A DNA stretch of 64,000 nucleotides from Streptomyces sp. ALI-76-A (lineage in GTDB: Bacteria; Actinomycetota; Actinomycetes; Streptomycetales; Streptomycetaceae): contig NZ_JASVWB010000002.1 in NCBI RefSeq assembly GCF_030287445.1, positions 4,774,001 through 4,838,000 on the forward strand, in the 5' to 3' direction. Position numbers and translations under genes: made by a program. How positions within the stretch are numbered: position 1 is the stretch's first letter; the number at the start of each line of letters is the position of its first letter. Below, piece by piece: positions 41,116 through 52,636 of the stretch. A model generated the notes under the pieces. It had not been told where the DNA came from. It saw only the letters and a program-made list of their open reading frames with translations, and did not search any database.

Positions 41116-41161
41116 GCGCCGGTCCGGCCCCGCCCTTCGCGCCGGTCCGGCCCCGCCCTTC
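41116..41161 (+). repeat. 23-bp perfect duplication upstream of dnaK
   Basis: Two adjacent copies of a 23-bp unit (41116-41138 and 41139-41161, gcgccggtccggccccgccc then ttc). It is non-coding. It probably arose by slippage; there is no evident role. Confidence 0.6.
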
Positions 41162-41376
41162 GTATCAAACCATGACATTCGGCTAGGTCTGGGTTCGCGC
41201 TCCGGGGTACCCGTCGCGGTCCTCGTGTGTGCGGGATGGATCGCCGGGTGTCGGACGTTCTGGGTGGCGTGGGGGCCCTGATCGGTGTTCCGGCACTCCT
41301 TCGTGTTGGGTCTCACATTGGCCGCTCTTCCGGAAAAGCGCAGGTCAGCGTCCAGTTGCGTGTAAGGAACGGATAA

Positions 41377-44006
<2,630 letters not shown>

Positions 44007-44048
44007 GCTTGAACCGAGAGGGCCCCGAGGGAAGGAGGGACGTCGAGG

Positions 44049-45239
44049 ATGAGCACCAAGGACTTCATCGAGAAGGACTACTACAAGGTCCTCGGCGTCC
44101 CCAAGGACGCCACCGAGGCCGAGATCAAGAAGGCGTACCGCAAGCTCGCCCGCGAGTTCCACCCGGACGCCAACAAGGGCAACGTCAAGGCCGAGGAGCG
44201 CTTCAAGGAGATCTCCGAGGCGAACGACATCCTCGGCGACCCCAAGAAGCGCAAGGAGTACGACGAGGCACGCGCCCTCTTCGGCAACGGCGGCTTCCGC
44301 CCGGGGCAGGGCGCGGGCGCCGGCGGCTCCTTCAACTTCGACCTGGGTGACCTCTTCGGTGGCGGCCCCCAGGGTGGCGGGGCGGCCGGAGCCGGTGGTT
44401 TCGGCGGCGGGCTCGGTGACGTCTTCGGGGGACTGTTCAACCGGGGCGGCGCGGGCGCGGGAACGCGGACGCAGCCCCGGCGCGGCCAGGACATCGAGTC
44501 CGAGGTCACCCTCAGCTTCACCGAGGCGATCGAGGGCGCGACGGTCCCGCTGCGGATGTCGAGCCAGCAGCCGTGCCGGGCCTGTTCGGGCACCGGCGAC
44601 AAGAACGGCAACCCGCGGGTGTGTCCGACCTGTGTCGGCACCGGCCAGGTGGCCCGGGGTTCGGGCGGCGGGTTCTCGCTCACCGACCCGTGCCCGGACT
44701 GCAAGGGCCGCGGTCTGATCGCCGAGGACGCCTGTGAGGTCTGCCACGGCAGCGGACGGGCCAAGTCGTCGCGGACCATGCAGGTCCGGATCCCCGCCGG
44801 GGTCGCCGACAACCAGCGCATCCGCCTGCGTGGCAAGGGGGCGCCCGGTGAACGCGGCGGCCAGGCCGGCGACCTGTACGTCACCGTGCACGTCGACGCC
44901 CACCCGGTCTTCGGCCGCAAGGGCGACAACCTCACGGTGACCGTCCCGGTCACGTTCGCGGAGGCGGCGCTCGGCGGCGAGGTCAGGGTGCCCACCCTGG
45001 GCGGCCCGCCGGTGACGCTGAAGCTGCCGCCGGGCACGCCCAACGGACGCACCATGCGCGCCCGTGGCAAGGGCGCCGTCCGCAAGGACGGCACCCGGGG
45101 CGATCTGCTCGTCACCGTCGAGGTGAGTGTCCCGAGCGACGTGACGGGGAAGGCTCGTGACGCGCTCGAGGCGTATCGCGAGGCGACCGCGGGCGAGGAC
45201 CCGCGGGCGGAGCTGTTCCAGGCCGCGAAGGGAGCATGA
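44049..45239 (+). CDS. dnaJ: Hsp40 co-chaperone DnaJ (DnaJ1)
   Basis: 396 aa from an ATG at 44049 (GGGAAGGAGGGACG region upstream). J-domain 10-75 with FHPDANKG (HPD triad), G/F-rich linker to about 145, zinc finger of four CxxCxGxG-like repeats (CRACSGTG, CPTCVGTG, CPDCKGRG, CEVCHGSG) and C-terminal beta domains. It delivers clients to DnaK and stimulates its ATPase. It overlaps hspR by ATGA. Confidence 0.97.
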   Translation: MSTKDFIEKDYYKVLGVPKDATEAEIKKAYRKLAREFHPDANKGNVKAEERFKEISEANDILGDPKKRKEYDEARALFGNGGFRPGQGAGAGGSFNFDLGDLFGGGPQGGGAAGAGGFGGGLGDVFGGLFNRGGAGAGTRTQPRRGQDIESEVTLSFTEAIEGATVPLRMSSQQPCRACSGTGDKNGNPRVCPTCVGTGQVARGSGGGFSLTDPCPDCKGRGLIAEDACEVCHGSGRAKSSRTMQVRIPAGVADNQRIRLRGKGAPGERGGQAGDLYVTVHVDAHPVFGRKGDNLTVTVPVTFAEAALGGEVRVPTLGGPPVTLKLPPGTPNGRTMRARGKGAVRKDGTRGDLLVTVEVSVPSDVTGKARDALEAYREATAGEDPRAELFQAAKGA

Positions 45240-45697
45240 GTCAGATGGACGGTCGTCGGCGCAACCCGTATGAACTGACCGAGGAGACCCCGGTCTACGT
45301 CATCTCGGTGGCTGCCCAGCTTTCCGGCCTGCACCCGCAGACACTCAGGCAGTACGACCGCCTGGGCCTGGTCTCTCCCGACCGCACCGCGGGCCGGGGC
45401 CGCCGCTACTCGGCCCGCGACATCGAACTGCTGCGCACCGTCCAGCAGTTGTCGCAGGACGAGGGCATCAACCTGGCCGGCATCAAGCGGATCATCGAAC
45501 TGGAGAACCAGGTCGCCGCCCTCCAGTCCCGCGTCGCGGATCTGGAGGCGGCCCTGGACGGCGCGGCGGCCGCGATGCAGCAGCGCGAGGCCGCCGTGCA
45601 CGCCTCCTACCGGCGGGACCTGGTGCCGTATCAGGAGGTCCAGCAGACCAGCGCGCTGGTGGTGTGGCGGCCGAAGCGGCAGCAGGCGTCGGACTGA
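45236..45697 (+). CDS. hspR: Heat-shock repressor HspR (MerR family)
   Basis: 153 aa from an ATG at 45236, with a possible internal start at MDGRRRNPYEL. The MerR winged helix is VYVISVAAQLSGLHPQTLRQ, YDRLGLVSPDRTAGRGRRYS, followed by LLRTVQQLSQDEGINLAGIK and a coiled coil (about 95-125). The C-terminal ALVVWRPKR is typical. HspR binds HAIR sequences, here before dnaK and clpB, and needs DnaK to repress. Confidence 0.95.
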   Translation: MSQMDGRRRNPYELTEETPVYVISVAAQLSGLHPQTLRQYDRLGLVSPDRTAGRGRRYSARDIELLRTVQQLSQDEGINLAGIKRIIELENQVAALQSRVADLEAALDGAAAAMQQREAAVHASYRRDLVPYQEVQQTSALVVWRPKRQQASD

Positions 45698-45727
45698 CGA
45701 CCGGCGGACGCGCAGGCGTTCACACGG

Positions 45728-45755
45728 GGCCCGGAGGTCGCACCTCCGGGCCTCC
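45728..45755 (+). terminator. Terminator of the dnaK operon
   Basis: Perfect 11-bp stem GGCCCGGAGGT / ACCTCCGGGCC with a 3-nt loop, 30 bp after the hspR stop. No T-run, as usual in Streptomyces. Confidence 0.8.
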
Positions 45756-45970
45756 GTCGTGTCCGGTCCGCGGCCGGACAGCGGGACAGGGACCGGGTTG
45801 CAAGGGAGGCAGGATCCCGTAAGGGACCCGGGGCGCCCCGCGTCTTCACAGAAGACGCACACTTTAACGTTGGTATCTCAATAAGCGGTCGCTCCTTGAC
45901 GGCCCGGTGGCGGCCGCGTTGGCTGCATTCACCTGGGTCGCATCGCACCCTCGTTCGGAAGGCAAGCGCA

Positions 45971-47089
45971 GTGAACACCCGTACCCGTCGTAGCGGCATA
46001 GCAGTGGCCGCAGGTTCTCTCACGCTTCTCCTGACCGCCTGCGGCGCGCTGGGAGCGGCCGGGGACGCCAGCCAGGCCAGCCCCACCAAGGGCAACGACA
46101 TCACGGTGGGCCTGTTGCTGCCGGAGAAGGCGAACACCCGCTACGACAAGTTCGACCACCCGATCATCAAGGCCAAGGTCGCCTCGCTCACGAAGGACGA
46201 GGGCAAGGTCGAGTACGCCAACGCCGACGCGAGCGCGAAGACGCAGGCGGCGCAGTTGCAGCGGATGATCGACGACCAGGTCGACGTGATCCTGCTGGAC
46301 GCGGTCGACGCGCACGCCATCGCGGACGGGGTGCGGAAGGCGAAGGACGCGGGCATCCCGGTCATCGCCTACGACCGGCTGGCCGAGGGCCCGATCGACG
46401 CGTACATCTCCTTCGACAACGAGCTGGTCGGCGAGGTGCAGGGCCGCTCCCTGGTCGACGCCCTGGGGTCGGACATCGACACGTCCGACAAGGTCGTGAT
46501 GATGAACGGCTCGCTCACCGACCCGAACGCCAAGCAGTTCAAGGCGGGCGCGCTCTCCGAACTGGAGGGCAAGGTGACGATCGCCAAGTCCTACGACACC
46601 GTGGAGTGGAAGCCGGAGAACGCCGAGGCCAACATGGAGAAGGCGATCGGCGCGATCGGCGCGGACAACATCGCCGCCGTCCTCTCCGCCAACGACGGCA
46701 TGGCCGGCGGGATCATCAAGGCCCTGAGGTCCGCGGGGGTCACCGACCTGCCGCCGATCACCGGGCAGGACGCCGAACTCGAGGCCGTGCAGCGGATCCT
46801 CTCGGGTGAGCAGTACATGAGCGTGTACAAGTCGTACCCGCAGGAGGCCGAGGCCGCCGCCGAGATGGCCGTGGCGAAGGTCCAGGGCAAGGACATCCAG
46901 TTCGACGCCCTCGCCTCGGACCGGGTGGACAGCCCCACCACCAAGGACATCCCGGCGCAGCTGGTCCCCGTGGTCGCCCTGACGAAGAGCAACATCAAGA
47001 GCACGGTCGTCGAGGACGGCATCTACAAGGTGTCCGACATCTGCACCGGCAAGTACGAGAGCGCCTGTGTGGCGGCCAAGCTGAAGTAG
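45971..47089 (+). CDS. Sugar ABC-transporter substrate-binding lipoprotein (XylF/RbsB type)
   Basis: 372 aa from a GTG at 45971 (GGAAGG upstream). The lipobox LTAC is at about residues 23-26. The type I periplasmic-binding fold is clear: TVGLLLPEKANTRYDKFDHP, MIDDQVDVILLDAVDAHAIA, GIPVIAYDRLAEGPIDAYIS, VLSANDGMAGGIIKALRSAG, ITGQDAELEAVQRILSGEQY, as in xylose/ribose-binding proteins. It should capture a pentose or related sugar outside the cell. No ATPase or permease gene follows; the next gene is on the other strand. Confidence 0.9.
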   Translation: MNTRTRRSGIAVAAGSLTLLLTACGALGAAGDASQASPTKGNDITVGLLLPEKANTRYDKFDHPIIKAKVASLTKDEGKVEYANADASAKTQAAQLQRMIDDQVDVILLDAVDAHAIADGVRKAKDAGIPVIAYDRLAEGPIDAYISFDNELVGEVQGRSLVDALGSDIDTSDKVVMMNGSLTDPNAKQFKAGALSELEGKVTIAKSYDTVEWKPENAEANMEKAIGAIGADNIAAVLSANDGMAGGIIKALRSAGVTDLPPITGQDAELEAVQRILSGEQYMSVYKSYPQEAEAAAEMAVAKVQGKDIQFDALASDRVDSPTTKDIPAQLVPVVALTKSNIKSTVVEDGIYKVSDICTGKYESACVAAKLK

Positions 47090-47125
47090 CCGACGGGCCC
47101 GTGCGGGCCGGCCGGCCGTCGACGT

Positions 47126-48298
47126 TCAGGCGCTCCGGTCCGCGAACGGGCCGTCAGCGGTGAACGCCAGCCGTGCGAAGCGTTCGCCGATGCGCCGGTG
47201 GGCGGCGGCGTCCGGGTGGAGGTCGTCGGGCAGCGGCAGTTCGGTGTGGTCCCGCTCGCCGTAGAGCTCGCGGCCGTCCAGGTGGTACAGGTGCGGGTCG
47301 TCGGCCGCGCGCCGCGCGACGATCCGGGCCAGCTCGTCCCGGATGACGGTGAGGGTGAGCTTCCCGCTCGCGCGTTCCGCCGGATCGCCCATGGCCCGGA
47401 ACCGCAGCCGTCCGGAGCCGAGCGAGCCGAGGTCCGGGGCGCTGGGGCCGGGCGTGTCCTCGTGGACGGGGCACAGGATCGGCGAGACGACCAGCAGCGG
47501 GGTGGCGGGGTGCCCTTCGCGGACGGTGTCGAGGAAGCCGTGGACCGCCGGGCCGAAGGCCCGCAGCCGCATCACGTCGGCGTTGACCACGTTGATGCCC
47601 AGCTTGACGCTGATCAGGTCGGCCGGGGTGTCCCGCAGGGCGCGCGCGGTGAACGGGTCGAGCAGCGCGCTGCCGGCCAGACCCAGGTTGACCAGTTCCA
47701 CCCCGCCGCGGAAGGCGGCGAGCGCCGGCCAGGTGGACGTGGGGCCGGCGGCGTCCGAGCCGTGGCTGATGGAGCTGCCGTGGTGCAGCCAGATCCGGCG
47801 GCCCGGGTCGGGGGCGGGCTCGACGGGGGCGTCGGTACGCAGCGCGACGAGCTCGGTCGTCTCGTTGTGCGGCAGCCAGATCTCGACGGTCTTGTCGGTG
47901 GCCGGCAGGGCGGTGAAGCGGGCGGTGCCGGGCGGGCCGGACCGGTGCTCGCTGGTCCCCGCGGCCAGGTCGATGGTGAGGGTGTCGCCGCCGATCACGC
48001 TGGAGCGCCCCATCGGGCGGCCGTCCACGAGGAGTTCGTACACGCCGTCCGGACGGGGCGGGGCGCCCACGTAGACCCGCTTGGTGGGGCGGGTGTCCAG
48101 CTCGACGGCGGTGGCCCGGGTGCGGAAGACCAGCCGTACGCCGGAGGGCTGGGACTCGGCCATGGCCAGCTGCGGGTCGGCGCACTGGGCGCGGGCCCGG
48201 GCGGGCAGCCGGTGGGGGAGCAGGCCGTGTTCGGTGTGTTCCACGTCGAGGGCGCCGCGCAGGAGGTCCGCGGTGAGGGGCGTGCTGATCCAGGTCAT
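47126..48298 (-). CDS. SGNH/GDSL hydrolase
   Basis: 390 aa from an ATG at 48298, overlapping the TetR stop (ATGA). The N-terminal about 160 residues form a beta-sandwich (LVFRTRATAVELDTRPT). The catalytic part shows block I IWLHHGSSISHGSD (Ser), block II NLGLAGSALLD (Gly), block III VKLGINVVN (Asn) and block V DDLHPDAAAH (Asp, His). Such two-domain enzymes deacetylate or hydrolyse ester groups of carbohydrates. No signal peptide is seen, so it is probably cytoplasmic. The TetR gene upstream is its likely regulator. Confidence 0.88.
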   Translation of the reverse strand: MTWISTPLTADLLRGALDVEHTEHGLLPHRLPARARAQCADPQLAMAESQPSGVRLVFRTRATAVELDTRPTKRVYVGAPPRPDGVYELLVDGRPMGRSSVIGGDTLTIDLAAGTSEHRSGPPGTARFTALPATDKTVEIWLPHNETTELVALRTDAPVEPAPDPGRRIWLHHGSSISHGSDAAGPTSTWPALAAFRGGVELVNLGLAGSALLDPFTARALRDTPADLISVKLGINVVNADVMRLRAFGPAVHGFLDTVREGHPATPLLVVSPILCPVHEDTPGPSAPDLGSLGSGRLRFRAMGDPAERASGKLTLTVIRDELARIVARRAADDPHLYHLDGRELYGERDHTELPLPDDLHPDAAAHRRIGERFARLAFTADGPFADRSA

Positions 48299-48864
48299 GG
48301 TGGGGGCCAGTTCCGTAGCAGGGCGTCCAGGGCGTCCAGGATCCGTGTCCAGCTCTCCTGGCTCGCGGGGGCGCTGTGGCTGAATCCGCCGGCCAGTTCC
48401 AGGCTGACGTAGCCGTGGAAGACGCTGCCGAGCAGCCGGACCGCGTGGGTCTGGTCGGGCTCGGTCAGGTCGTAGCCGCGCAGGACGGCCCGCGTCATCC
48501 GCGCGTGTCGGGCACCGGCGCTCGCGGCCGCCGCCTGGGGGCCGAGCGGGAACTGGGCCGCCGCGTAACGGCCGGGGTGTTCGCGGGCGTAGTCGCGGTA
48601 GACGTCGGCCAGGGCGGTCAGCGCGTCCTTGCCGGCCCGCCCGGCGAGCGCGGCGGCGCCCCGGTCGGCGAGCTCCTCCAGGGCGAGCAGGGCGATCCGG
48701 GTCTTCAGGTCCTCGGAGTTGCGCACGTGCGAGTACAGGCTCGCGACCTTGACGTCGAACCGCCGAGCCAGCTCCGAGACGGTCACCAGCCCGAACCCGA
48801 CCTCGTCGGCCAGCTCGGCCCCCGCCCGGGTCAGCCGCTCGGCGCTCAGGCCCGCGCGCACCAT
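48295..48864 (-). CDS. TetR-family repressor
   Basis: 189 aa from an ATG at 48864 (AGGAGG 8 nt upstream). HTH at 8-55: LTRAGAELADEVGFGLVTVS, ELARRFDVKVASLYSHVRN. A TetR ligand domain with a WHG-like C-terminus follows (LLGSVFHGYVSLELAGGFSH). The ATGA overlap shows an operon with the SGNH hydrolase, so it probably controls that gene and itself. The ligand is unknown. Confidence 0.9.
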   Translation of the reverse strand: MVRAGLSAERLTRAGAELADEVGFGLVTVSELARRFDVKVASLYSHVRNSEDLKTRIALLALEELADRGAAALAGRAGKDALTALADVYRDYAREHPGRYAAAQFPLGPQAAAASAGARHARMTRAVLRGYDLTEPDQTHAVRLLGSVFHGYVSLELAGGFSHSAPASQESWTRILDALDALLRNWPPP

Positions 48865-48970
48865 GGTGGTCCTCCTGTCCTCGCCGCCGGAAGCGATTGT
48901 GCAGCTTCCTAACAGCTTTAGGCAAAACACCGGAGGTTCAAGGGCCGTGGGGGTGAGCGCGGGGTCCGGT

Positions 48971-49813
48971 TCAGGCCACCTGGGTGAACTCCACCGTCAC
49001 CTCCGGCAGGCCGCCCGCCACGCCCCGGTAGATGCCCTTGTGCGGGGTGACGTCGTCGTAGTCGCGGCCGCGGCCGACCACCACGTGGGACTCGTCGGCG
49101 CGGGTGCGGTTGGTGGGGTCGTAGCCGGACCAGTCGCCCGCCCAGTACTCCACCCAGGCATGGCTCTGCCCGGCGACCGGCCGGTGCAGCTCCGCCTCCC
49201 GCTCGGGGTGCAGATAGCCGGAGACGTACCGCGTCGGCAGCCCCAGCCCCCGCAGCAGGGCGAGGGTGACATGGGCGATGTCCTGGCAGACGCCCGCGCC
49301 CTGTTCCCACGCCTCCGCGGCGGAGGTGGTCACGCCGGTGGCGCCGGGCAGATAGGCGACCCGGTCGGCGACCAGGTCCGAGACGGCGGCGGCGGTCTCG
49401 TGCGGGTCCAGGCCGGCCGCCGCCTCCCTCGCCCGCTCCAGCAGTTCGGCGGGGAGCGTCGTACGGGGCGTGTTCCCCGCGAACTCCAGCAGCCGGGAGC
49501 GCGCGGTGCGCTCGGCCACCTCCGGCCAGGCCGGGGGCGGCGGCAGCGGGCCCGGGGGATGGGTCTCGACCAGGCTGGAGGCGGTGATGGTGAGGACGGC
49601 GTGCGGGTCCATCAGGTCGAAGCCGGTGACCTGGGTGCCCCAGTAGTCCCAGTACGACCAGGTGGTGGCCGCCGGGTCCACGGTGACCCGGGAATCGAGC
49701 GTGGTCTGGTGGGGCAGCGTCAGCGGGGTCATGCGGACCTCGTTGTGCGAGGAGACCGCGGCCTGGGCGTAGGAGACCCGGGTGACGTGCCGGATGCGGA
49801 GGCGACGAGCCAT
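48971..49813 (-). CDS. Transglutaminase-like cysteine protease-fold protein
   Basis: 280 aa from an ATG at 49813. An N-terminal beta region (RIRHVTRVSYAQAAVSSHNE, VRMTPLTLPHQTT) is characteristic of the bacterial transglutaminase N domain. The catalytic triad is in the C-terminal half: Cys in GAGVCQDIAHV, His in GQSHAWVEYW and Asp in DPTNRTRADESHVVVGRGRD. These are predicted amidases or peptidases. It is the last gene of an operon with the alpha-E and ATP-grasp genes, a conserved trio. Confidence 0.93.
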   Translation of the reverse strand: MARRLRIRHVTRVSYAQAAVSSHNEVRMTPLTLPHQTTLDSRVTVDPAATTWSYWDYWGTQVTGFDLMDPHAVLTITASSLVETHPPGPLPPPPAWPEVAERTARSRLLEFAGNTPRTTLPAELLERAREAAAGLDPHETAAAVSDLVADRVAYLPGATGVTTSAAEAWEQGAGVCQDIAHVTLALLRGLGLPTRYVSGYLHPEREAELHRPVAGQSHAWVEYWAGDWSGYDPTNRTRADESHVVVGRGRDYDDVTPHKGIYRGVAGGLPEVTVEFTQVA

Positions 49814-49814
49814 C

Positions 49815-50747
49815 TCAGGCTCCTTCCTGGGCCCACTCGACGGGGCCCCGGTAGGGGAAGAACTGCTCGGCCACTCCGTCGGCGGACGCCATGCAGGACT
49901 GCTGTAGGTCCCGCAGGAGCACGGGCAGCTGGTCCTCCATGGCCTGCGAGTCGAGATACTCCAGGCGGGTGCGGATGCGGCCGATCGGGCGGCGCGCGGG
50001 GTCCTGGCGAGGGCGGCCGAGGGCCGTCAGGCACTCCTCGGCGGTGGTCAGCGCGTGCAGCGCGGAGCGCGGGAAGTCCCGGTCCAGCAGCAGGAACTCG
50101 GCGACCCGCGGGGTGTCGCCGAAACCGCCGTACACCCGTGCGTACGCCTCGTCGGCGCCGGACGCGCTGAGCAGCGTCGGCCAGTCGGGCGCGTGCGCCG
50201 CGTCCAGCACCCGCACGGACAGCAGCCGTACGGTCATGTCCACCCGCTCCAGGCTCCGGCCCAGGACGACGAAGCGCCAGCTGTCGTCCCGGCTCATCGT
50301 CGAGTCGGCGAGCCCGAAGAACAGGGCCGCCCGGCGCCGTACCAGTTCGAGGTACGCGTACGGGCCGGTCCGGCGGACCGCGAGGCGCTGGTCGGCGAGG
50401 GCGTGCCAGGTGGAGTTGAGGCACTCCCACATCTCCGAGGAGATCGCCTCCCGGGCACTGCGCGCGTTCAGCCGGGCGGCGCCCAGCGCGCCCGCGATGG
50501 AGCAGGTGGACCGGGTGTCGAAGGCCAGCTGGTCCAGCACCTGCTGCATGTCGACGCGCTCCTCGCCCGCGTCGACGCCCAGGATCGCGTACAGCGACCG
50601 GCAGGCCACGTCCTCGTCGCGCCAGGGGTCCTCCAGCATGCGGTGCAGATAGGCGTCGAGGATGCGGCCGGTGGCGTCCGCCCGCTCGACGTACCGGCCG
50701 GTCCAGGTCAGGGACTCGGCTATCCGGGACAGGATCACGTCGTTCAC
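49815..50747 (-). CDS. Alpha-E domain protein
   Basis: 310 aa from a GTG at 50747, overlapping the ATP-grasp stop (GTGA) and separated from the transglutaminase gene by 1 bp. It is wholly alpha-helical, with ILSRIAESLTWTGRYVERAD, the signature of the alpha-E (DUF403) family, and later ALFFGLADSTMSRDDSWRFV, LGRSLERVDMTVRLLSVRV. Its activity is unknown; it is always linked to circularly permuted ATP-grasp enzymes and transglutaminases, which suggests an amide-bond-forming and -cleaving system. Confidence 0.9.
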   Translation of the reverse strand: MNDVILSRIAESLTWTGRYVERADATGRILDAYLHRMLEDPWRDEDVACRSLYAILGVDAGEERVDMQQVLDQLAFDTRSTCSIAGALGAARLNARSAREAISSEMWECLNSTWHALADQRLAVRRTGPYAYLELVRRRAALFFGLADSTMSRDDSWRFVVLGRSLERVDMTVRLLSVRVLDAAHAPDWPTLLSASGADEAYARVYGGFGDTPRVAEFLLLDRDFPRSALHALTTAEECLTALGRPRQDPARRPIGRIRTRLEYLDSQAMEDQLPVLLRDLQQSCMASADGVAEQFFPYRGPVEWAQEGA

Positions 50748-52288
50748 TGCTGCTGCGCCCCTTCCTGTACGACGGCGGGGATGCCGTCGGGTCCGTGCTG
50801 GCGGGGGGCCACGTCGGGCAGCGGGCCGGCGCCGACCGGAGCGGGACGGGTCGCGGGTCCCTCGGCCAGTACCCAGGTGTCCTTGGAACCGCCGCCCTGG
50901 CTGGAGTTGACGATCAGGTTGCCCTCCTGGAGGGCGACCCGGGTCAGCCCGCCGGGCAGCACCCAGACGTCCTTGCCGTCGTTGACGGCGAAGGGCCGCA
51001 GATCTATGTGGCGCGGCGCCATGCGTTCCCCGGCCAGCGTGGGGGAGGTCGACAGGGCGACGGGCCGCTGGGCGATGAAGCCGCGGGGGTCGGCGCGGAC
51101 CGCCGCCCGGGTGCGTTCGAGGGTCTCGCGGTCGGCCGTCGGCCCGATGACGATGCCCTGGCCGCCGGCCCCGTCGACCGGCTTGACGACGAGCTCGCCG
51201 ATCTGGTCGAGGATCGCCTCCAACTGGCCGGGCTCGTCCGGCCGGAACGACTCCACATTGGGGAGAATCGGTTCCTCGGAGAGGTAGTAGCGGATCAGGT
51301 CCGGGACGTACGTGTAGAGCAGCTTGTCGTCCGCGATCCCGTTGCCGACGGCGTTGGCGAGGGTGACGTTTCCGGCCAGGGCGGCGCCCATGATGCCGGG
51401 GCAGCCGATCACCGAGTCCGGGCGGAAGTGCAGCGGATCGAGGAAGACGTCGTCGAGACGCCGGTATACGACATGGACGGGCACCTCGCCGCGGGTGGTC
51501 CGCATCCACACCCGGTTGCCCCGGCAGGCCAGGTCGTGCCCCTCGACCAGCTGCACGCCCATCAGCCGGGCCAGCAGCGCGTGTTCGAAGTAGGCGGCGT
51601 TGTTGGGTCCGGGGGTCAGCACGACCACCCGCGGATCCCGGGTGCCGTCGGGCGCGGCGGCGCGCAGGGCGGCGAGGAGGCGCTGGCAGTACCCGTCCAC
51701 GGGGACGACGTGCTGTTCGGCGAAGAGGGAGGGGAAGATCCGGGTCATGGCCCGGCGGTTCTCGATCACGTACGAGACCCCGCTGGGCACCCGCACATTG
51801 TCCTCCAGGACCCGGAAGTCACCGGCCTCGTCCCGGACGAGGTCGATGCCGGCGACGTGGATGCGGACGCCGCCCGCGGGTTCGACCCCGTGGGCCGCGC
51901 GGTGGAAGTGGGGGGAGCGCAGCAGCAACCGCCAGGGCACCACACCGTCCTCGAAGGCGCGGGCGGGACCGTAGGCGTCGGCGAGGTAGGCCTCCAGAGC
52001 GCGGACCCGCTGGCTCACCCCGCGCTGGATCAGGTCCCATTCGAGGGCGTCCAGGATCCTCGGCACGAGGTCCAGCGGCCACGGCCGTTCCTCGCCCGCG
52101 AAGGCGTAGGTCACCCCCCGGTCGGTGAACGCCCGGGCCATCTGGTCCGCCCGGAAGCGCAGTTCGCTCGGTTCGATCGGTTGCAGCGCCGCCAGTACCG
52201 GCTCGTAGGCGGTCCTGACCTCGCCCGGCCGCTCAAACATCTCGTCCCACGCGTCGGCCAACGCGTACGCGTCAAATATGTCCGCCAT
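50744..52288 (-). CDS. Circularly permuted ATP-grasp ligase
   Basis: 514 aa from an ATG at 52288. Blocks: VRIHVAGIDLVRDEAGDFRV, LEDNVRVPSGVSYVIENR, RVVVLTPGPNNAAYFEHALL, VYRRLDDVFLDPLHFRPDS, ELVVKPVDGAGGQGIVIGP (ATP-binding Lys and glycine loop) and LIVNSSQGGGSKDTWVL near the end. The family (CP_ATPgrasp) makes peptide-like bonds, perhaps capping or tagging substrates. It is first in a three-gene overlapping operon with the alpha-E and transglutaminase proteins. The natural substrate is not established. Confidence 0.92.
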   Translation of the reverse strand: MADIFDAYALADAWDEMFERPGEVRTAYEPVLAALQPIEPSELRFRADQMARAFTDRGVTYAFAGEERPWPLDLVPRILDALEWDLIQRGVSQRVRALEAYLADAYGPARAFEDGVVPWRLLLRSPHFHRAAHGVEPAGGVRIHVAGIDLVRDEAGDFRVLEDNVRVPSGVSYVIENRRAMTRIFPSLFAEQHVVPVDGYCQRLLAALRAAAPDGTRDPRVVVLTPGPNNAAYFEHALLARLMGVQLVEGHDLACRGNRVWMRTTRGEVPVHVVYRRLDDVFLDPLHFRPDSVIGCPGIMGAALAGNVTLANAVGNGIADDKLLYTYVPDLIRYYLSEEPILPNVESFRPDEPGQLEAILDQIGELVVKPVDGAGGQGIVIGPTADRETLERTRAAVRADPRGFIAQRPVALSTSPTLAGERMAPRHIDLRPFAVNDGKDVWVLPGGLTRVALQEGNLIVNSSQGGGSKDTWVLAEGPATRPAPVGAGPLPDVAPRQHGPDGIPAVVQEGAQQQ

Positions 52289-52636
52289 GGCCCGACGTTA
52301 AGGGGGGTTGGTAACGCGGCGAATACTCAGGGATTTCCGGCAGCTCACGGGCGGAACCGGTCAGTCCGGGTGAGGTGCGTCCCCGGCCGGACGGGGCACT
52401 CGTACGGGTTGTGCCGCCTGGACGCCGGCAACCGGACACGCCGGGTTCCGCAGGGCGTCCGGCGGGTACCGGAGACCACCGTCAGCTTGCTGCAAGGAGC
52501 CACAGGGAGGCGGGGAAATAACGGGACGTACGACCGTTTTCCGGCGGCGGTGGCGCGGGGAGCCGTGTTGCGGTGCCGGTCCGGTCCGCGCATAGTGGCG
52601 CTGCAAAAGACGCTGAACCGGGGGTGGAACGGGGCG

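Noticed and set aside
48971..52288. Ribosomal peptide or antibiotic gene cluster around the ATP-grasp gene
   Set aside because: The trio is a widespread housekeeping association and no precursor peptide, transporter or tailoring set is next to it.
50795..52636. N-terminal extension of the LuxR-type regulator A in the same frame
   Set aside because: The extension is antisense to the ATP-grasp gene; regulator similarity begins only after ATG 52637.
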